The translations under genes and the position numbers were made by a program. Under the pieces are notes generated by a model. It was not told the DNA's origin. It was given only the letters and a program-made list of their open reading frames with translations, and searched no databases. Below, piece after piece: positions 61,493 to 64,000 of a stretch of 64,000 nucleotides of DNA; the first letter of the stretch is position 1; each line of letters starts with the position of its first letter. This stretch comes from Chelatococcus sp. HY11 (lineage in GTDB: Bacteria; Pseudomonadota; Alphaproteobacteria; Rhizobiales; Beijerinckiaceae). The stretch lies in NCBI RefSeq assembly GCF_018398335.1, contig NZ_JAHBRX010000002.1, forward strand, positions 868,001-932,000, in the 5' to 3' direction.

Positions 61493-62698
61493 ATGCAAAC
61501 TGCGACCGGACGTCTGCTGGAATCCCTCGCGCGACACGGGTCCATGACCCGGGCGGAGGCGACGCTCGACACACAGCTCGCACGGAGTGCCGTCGGCGTG
61601 GCGGCAACCGAACTGGCGCGGCTCGGGTTGATCAGCATCCTGCCCGCCGCGACCCGTAGCGGGGTCGCGGGGCGACCCTCCCCGCATCTCGAATTGAAAC
61701 CGGAGGGTGCGCACGTGATCGCCGTCGACGTGCGCGCCGACACGATCGAACTTGCCGCCATCGATCTGGCGGGCAGCATTCTGCATCAGGAGCGCTGCCA
61801 GATGGCCGTGCGGGAATATCCGCCCCGAGAGGCGCTCCTCGATATCGCCGACGCGATCAAAAAGACCATCGCACAGACGGCGTATCTGTCGCCGCTGTGC
61901 GGTATCGGGCTCGCCATTCCCGGCATCATGACACAGGATAGCGCGATCGCCCGCACGGTTCTGTCGCTGAACTGGCATAACGTGCCGATCAAGTCGGTGA
62001 TCGAGGAAAGATTGGGGCAACAGGTTGCCATCACCGTGGGGCATGACGCAACGCTCGGAGCACTCGCCGAATATCTTCGGGGCGCGGGGCGCGGCGCGAA
62101 GCGGCTGCTGTATTTGACCTCCCAGCCGAACGGCGTCGGTTCGGCGATGATCTCGCGGCAGACGCGGTTATATTCACGCGGCGATCACACCCTGCAGGCC
62201 GGGCACCTCAACGTCAATCCACTCGGGGCGGAATGTGCTTGCGGGTCGCGCGGCTGCTTGGAAATCTATGTCAACGGCCGCGCCATATCCAGATCCCTCA
62301 GCATGCGGAAGGCGGGCTCCCCGGACAAGATCAGACAGCATCTTTTGACACTTGACCCCGGCGATCTCGACAAATTTCTGGCATCCGATTGTATTGGAGC
62401 GTTACGGATAGGATTGGTTAGTCTGATCAATACACTCGCTCCCGACCGCGTCGTTCTCGCCGGCGCGCTGGCGCCGATCGGCGAGCTCATGCCATCCTTG
62501 CTGCGCGAAGTCCTTGCGATGTCCGTGGTCGCAGGCGTCGAGCCGGTTGACCTCGTTCCGGCGGCGCTCGATCAGGACGTTCTCATTGGTGCTGCCGAGC
62601 AGGCATTCGAAAGCCTGAAGCTGGATCCCGCCCGGGTCCTCGATGCCAGGATCTCGCTTGCCACCAGCTCGGACCTGAGACGGGATAGGGAACGATAA
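61493..62698 (+). CDS. ROK-family transcriptional repressor
   Basis: This protein of about 401 residues has an N-terminal winged helix (RLLESLARHGSMTRAEATLDTQLARSAVGVAATELARLGLI) and then the ROK fold: GLAIPGIMTQD, GHDATLGALAEYLRG and the zinc motif H238 with CACGSRGC (Cys248, 250, 255). The ATP-phosphate loop of ROK kinases (GTGIG) is replaced by QPNGVG, and the catalytic NDAN is HDAT, so it is a regulator without kinase activity. The start is uncertain; an in-frame GTG at 61439 would put the operator within the 5' end. It probably represses the divergent sugar importer. Confidence 0.88.
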   Translation: MQTATGRLLESLARHGSMTRAEATLDTQLARSAVGVAATELARLGLISILPAATRSGVAGRPSPHLELKPEGAHVIAVDVRADTIELAAIDLAGSILHQERCQMAVREYPPREALLDIADAIKKTIAQTAYLSPLCGIGLAIPGIMTQDSAIARTVLSLNWHNVPIKSVIEERLGQQVAITVGHDATLGALAEYLRGAGRGAKRLLYLTSQPNGVGSAMISRQTRLYSRGDHTLQAGHLNVNPLGAECACGSRGCLEIYVNGRAISRSLSMRKAGSPDKIRQHLLTLDPGDLDKFLASDCIGALRIGLVSLINTLAPDRVVLAGALAPIGELMPSLLREVLAMSVVAGVEPVDLVPAALDQDVLIGAAEQAFESLKLDPARVLDARISLATSSDLRRDRER

Positions 62699-63699
62699 GG
62701 GCCATTAAATCCATTGGCCTCGGTAGCCCTGGTCTACTGCGTGCCTGCGGCACGGCATCTGTAATCGTCTGCGCCGTTCTCCAGGCCTTCAACTGGCCGG
62801 GCTGGCCGTCTCTCTATCGCCCCCTGAACGCCTCCAGATATCGAGCTTAATCGATACAGTTTCCGCGTTACGTTTATCATTTCGATCATAATCAATTTGC
62901 CCTCCGGAACAATGCCATACTCCCCTGCATTTTCCTTGGAAGGTACGAATACAATATATTGGTTGAGAGTTTTGCGGCAATGAATGATCCAATTCTGAGA
63001 GGCGCCGGTGATGCCCTGAAAGCTGCCCTGCAGTGCGACCGCACGATCGATGGCATATTCGTTCAAACCCTGCGAAGATTGGATCAAGCTGGCAAATCCG
63101 CGAGGCGTTCGCCCAGCCCTACGAGCGAGCCAAACGCTAACGACACGTCGGCAGCACCGGAGCCTCAGCGCCACAGTCCCTGAGAATTTCACGCATACGG
63201 CCATGTTCAGGTTGAGCGAGGCAGTACTGGCTTGAGCAAGCCGGCTGGCAGATACATGCGATGGATCGTGCGGATGGCCCCGCGAAAGCGACACGCCATC
63301 ACGGTTTCCTGATCGCTCAAGTCGATATCATACGCGAGGTACCAACACACCGCAGCTCGACCCATCCGCGATTAGCAGCGGCGAAGGGTGCGTTGGGTGA
63401 TGAAACAACCTTCAGTAATGCGCCACGTTCGAAACCCAGCGCTCTGTTCAAGTGCAGCCGCTTGGATTTCTGTCCAGACTAGGATTGCACGCCTGTCGGG
63501 AAGCGGCATGTTTGCAAAGCGGGACCGCGTGATTTCATGGACACGCCTTGCCCGCGATGGCTGGCATTACTATGGCCTGCGCGCTGATCAGAGCGCCCCG
63601 AGCTTCTACACCGCGACCATGCCGATTTTCGTTCCGGTACGCCCGAGGTTAAGCTACAACTCAATTCGACACAAAGTCGAACAGTATGGCGAGGACACG
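62699..63699. other. 1 kb with no supported gene
   Basis: The stretch contains no gene I can support. An open leftward frame of 187 codons (62734-63294) carries KLIMIEMINVTRKLYRLSS and similar segments, but I recognise no family and it has no clear ribosome site; it may be a decayed or spurious ORF. A rightward frame from about 63386 stays open into the exported protein at 63700, but its extra residues show no family or signal peptide. The AT-rich 62840-62970 portion could be regulatory. No IS element, tRNA or terminator is evident. Confidence 0.45.
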
Positions 63700-64000
63700 A
63701 TGAAGGCCCTGGGTTGGATTTTGCTGTGTAGTATAATGACGATTTCTGTCGCCGCGGCTCAAACCCCCGACATGAAGGGTGAATGGGTTGGCAAGACCAA
63801 TACGATCATAGCCGGGGTCGGCGGACCGCATTGGCCGGATAGCAAGGGCACCTGGGACAAGCCGCTGCTCGCGCAGCGGGACATCACGCTACGGATTGTC
63901 GGTCAGAGTGATCGTCGCTTCTGGGGCGAGAGCATCATCGCGGGCGACGCGGCTTCAGGTGGCGCTGTCACATCCGAACCTTTCATCGGCACCGTCTCAA
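63700..64000 (+). CDS. Exported protein of unknown function, 5' part (cut by window edge)
   Basis: One hundred codons are visible from ATG 63700, preceded by GAGGACACG. The N-terminus (KALGWILLCSIMTISVAAAQ) is a clear signal peptide with cleavage near residue 20, so the product is exported. The mature part begins QTPDMKGEWVGKTNTIIAG and contains RDITLRIVGQSDRRFWGESI. I do not recognise a family; a beta-rich small periplasmic or lipocalin-like domain is possible. The rest lies outside the window. Confidence 0.7.
   Translation, partial: MKALGWILLCSIMTISVAAAQTPDMKGEWVGKTNTIIAGVGGPHWPDSKGTWDKPLLAQRDITLRIVGQSDRRFWGESIIAGDAASGGAVTSEPFIGTVS

Noticed and set aside
62734-63294. 187-codon leftward ORF as a gene
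   Set aside because: No ribosome site, no recognised family and patchy composition; mentioned in the intergenic entry but not supported as a gene.
1-64000. CRISPR arrays, tRNA or rRNA genes, IS elements, prophage genes
   Set aside because: No regularly spaced repeats, no cloverleaf or rRNA-like segments and no transposase, integrase or phage structural motifs were found on reading both strands.

Overview
The window reads as a GC-rich alphaproteobacterial chromosome segment, most likely from a Hyphomicrobiales (Rhizobiales) relative. This is inferred from codon use, the density of ABC and TRAP uptake systems, and the mix of SfnB/SsuD-type, xylitol-dehydrogenase-type and ROK-type genes; no rRNA or marker gene fixes the species. 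Nearly all of the 64 kb is nutrient scavenging: about seven uptake systems, each packed with tailored catabolic enzymes and often a local regulator. The only housekeeping-type genes are recQ (16704-18515) and a two-CBS-domain protein.

Region 1 (1-16506): a partial creatinase-like M24 gene faces a long rightward operon. The operon has a PotD/A/B/C-type ABC importer, a muconate-lactonizing-type enolase-superfamily enzyme, a NodB-fold deacetylase-like protein, a second M24 protein that has lost most metal ligands, a fumarate-reductase-type flavoprotein and an M20 peptidase. A second M20 peptidase and a dihydrodipicolinate-synthase-like lyase follow, then a strong terminator. A leftward class I aminotransferase and a rightward M20 carbamoylase diverge from a 311 bp gap. 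The set looks like a pathway for an imported N-substituted (amide, guanidino, ectoine-like or opine-like) amino acid; the substrate cannot be told from sequence.

Region 2 (16704-29847): recQ and the CBS gene, then a leftward peptide-ABC locus (two binding proteins, an Asp/Glu-racemase-family enzyme, DppB and DppC), a rightward flavin monooxygenase, a diverged aspartate-semialdehyde-dehydrogenase homologue and a second leftward DppBC pair. No DppD/DppF ATPase lies in the window.

Region 3 (30331-39297): an organosulfur block with two mirror-arranged SsuA/SsuC/SsuB-type importers, an SfnB/DszC-like monooxygenase, an SsuD/SfnG-like monooxygenase and an amidohydrolase. A 20 bp motif recurs in three of its intergenic gaps and probably binds a common sulfur regulator.

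Region 4 (39435-48197): an exported protein of unknown function, a LysR regulator and a divergent operon of amidase, TRAP transporter (P, Q, M), class III aminotransferase, a solute-binding-like protein without a signal peptide and a GlcG/HbpS-family protein.

Region 5 (48249-62698): a sugar/polyol block with a PfkB kinase, an AraC regulator, two CUT1-type sugar importers (each binding protein plus two permeases, no ATPase), an FAD oxidoreductase, a xylitol/sorbitol-type dehydrogenase, a Gfo/Idh/MocA oxidoreductase, a TIM-barrel epimerase/isomerase and a ROK repressor with a perfect inverted repeat beside it. The last 1.3 kb is mostly non-coding and ends in a truncated exported-protein gene.
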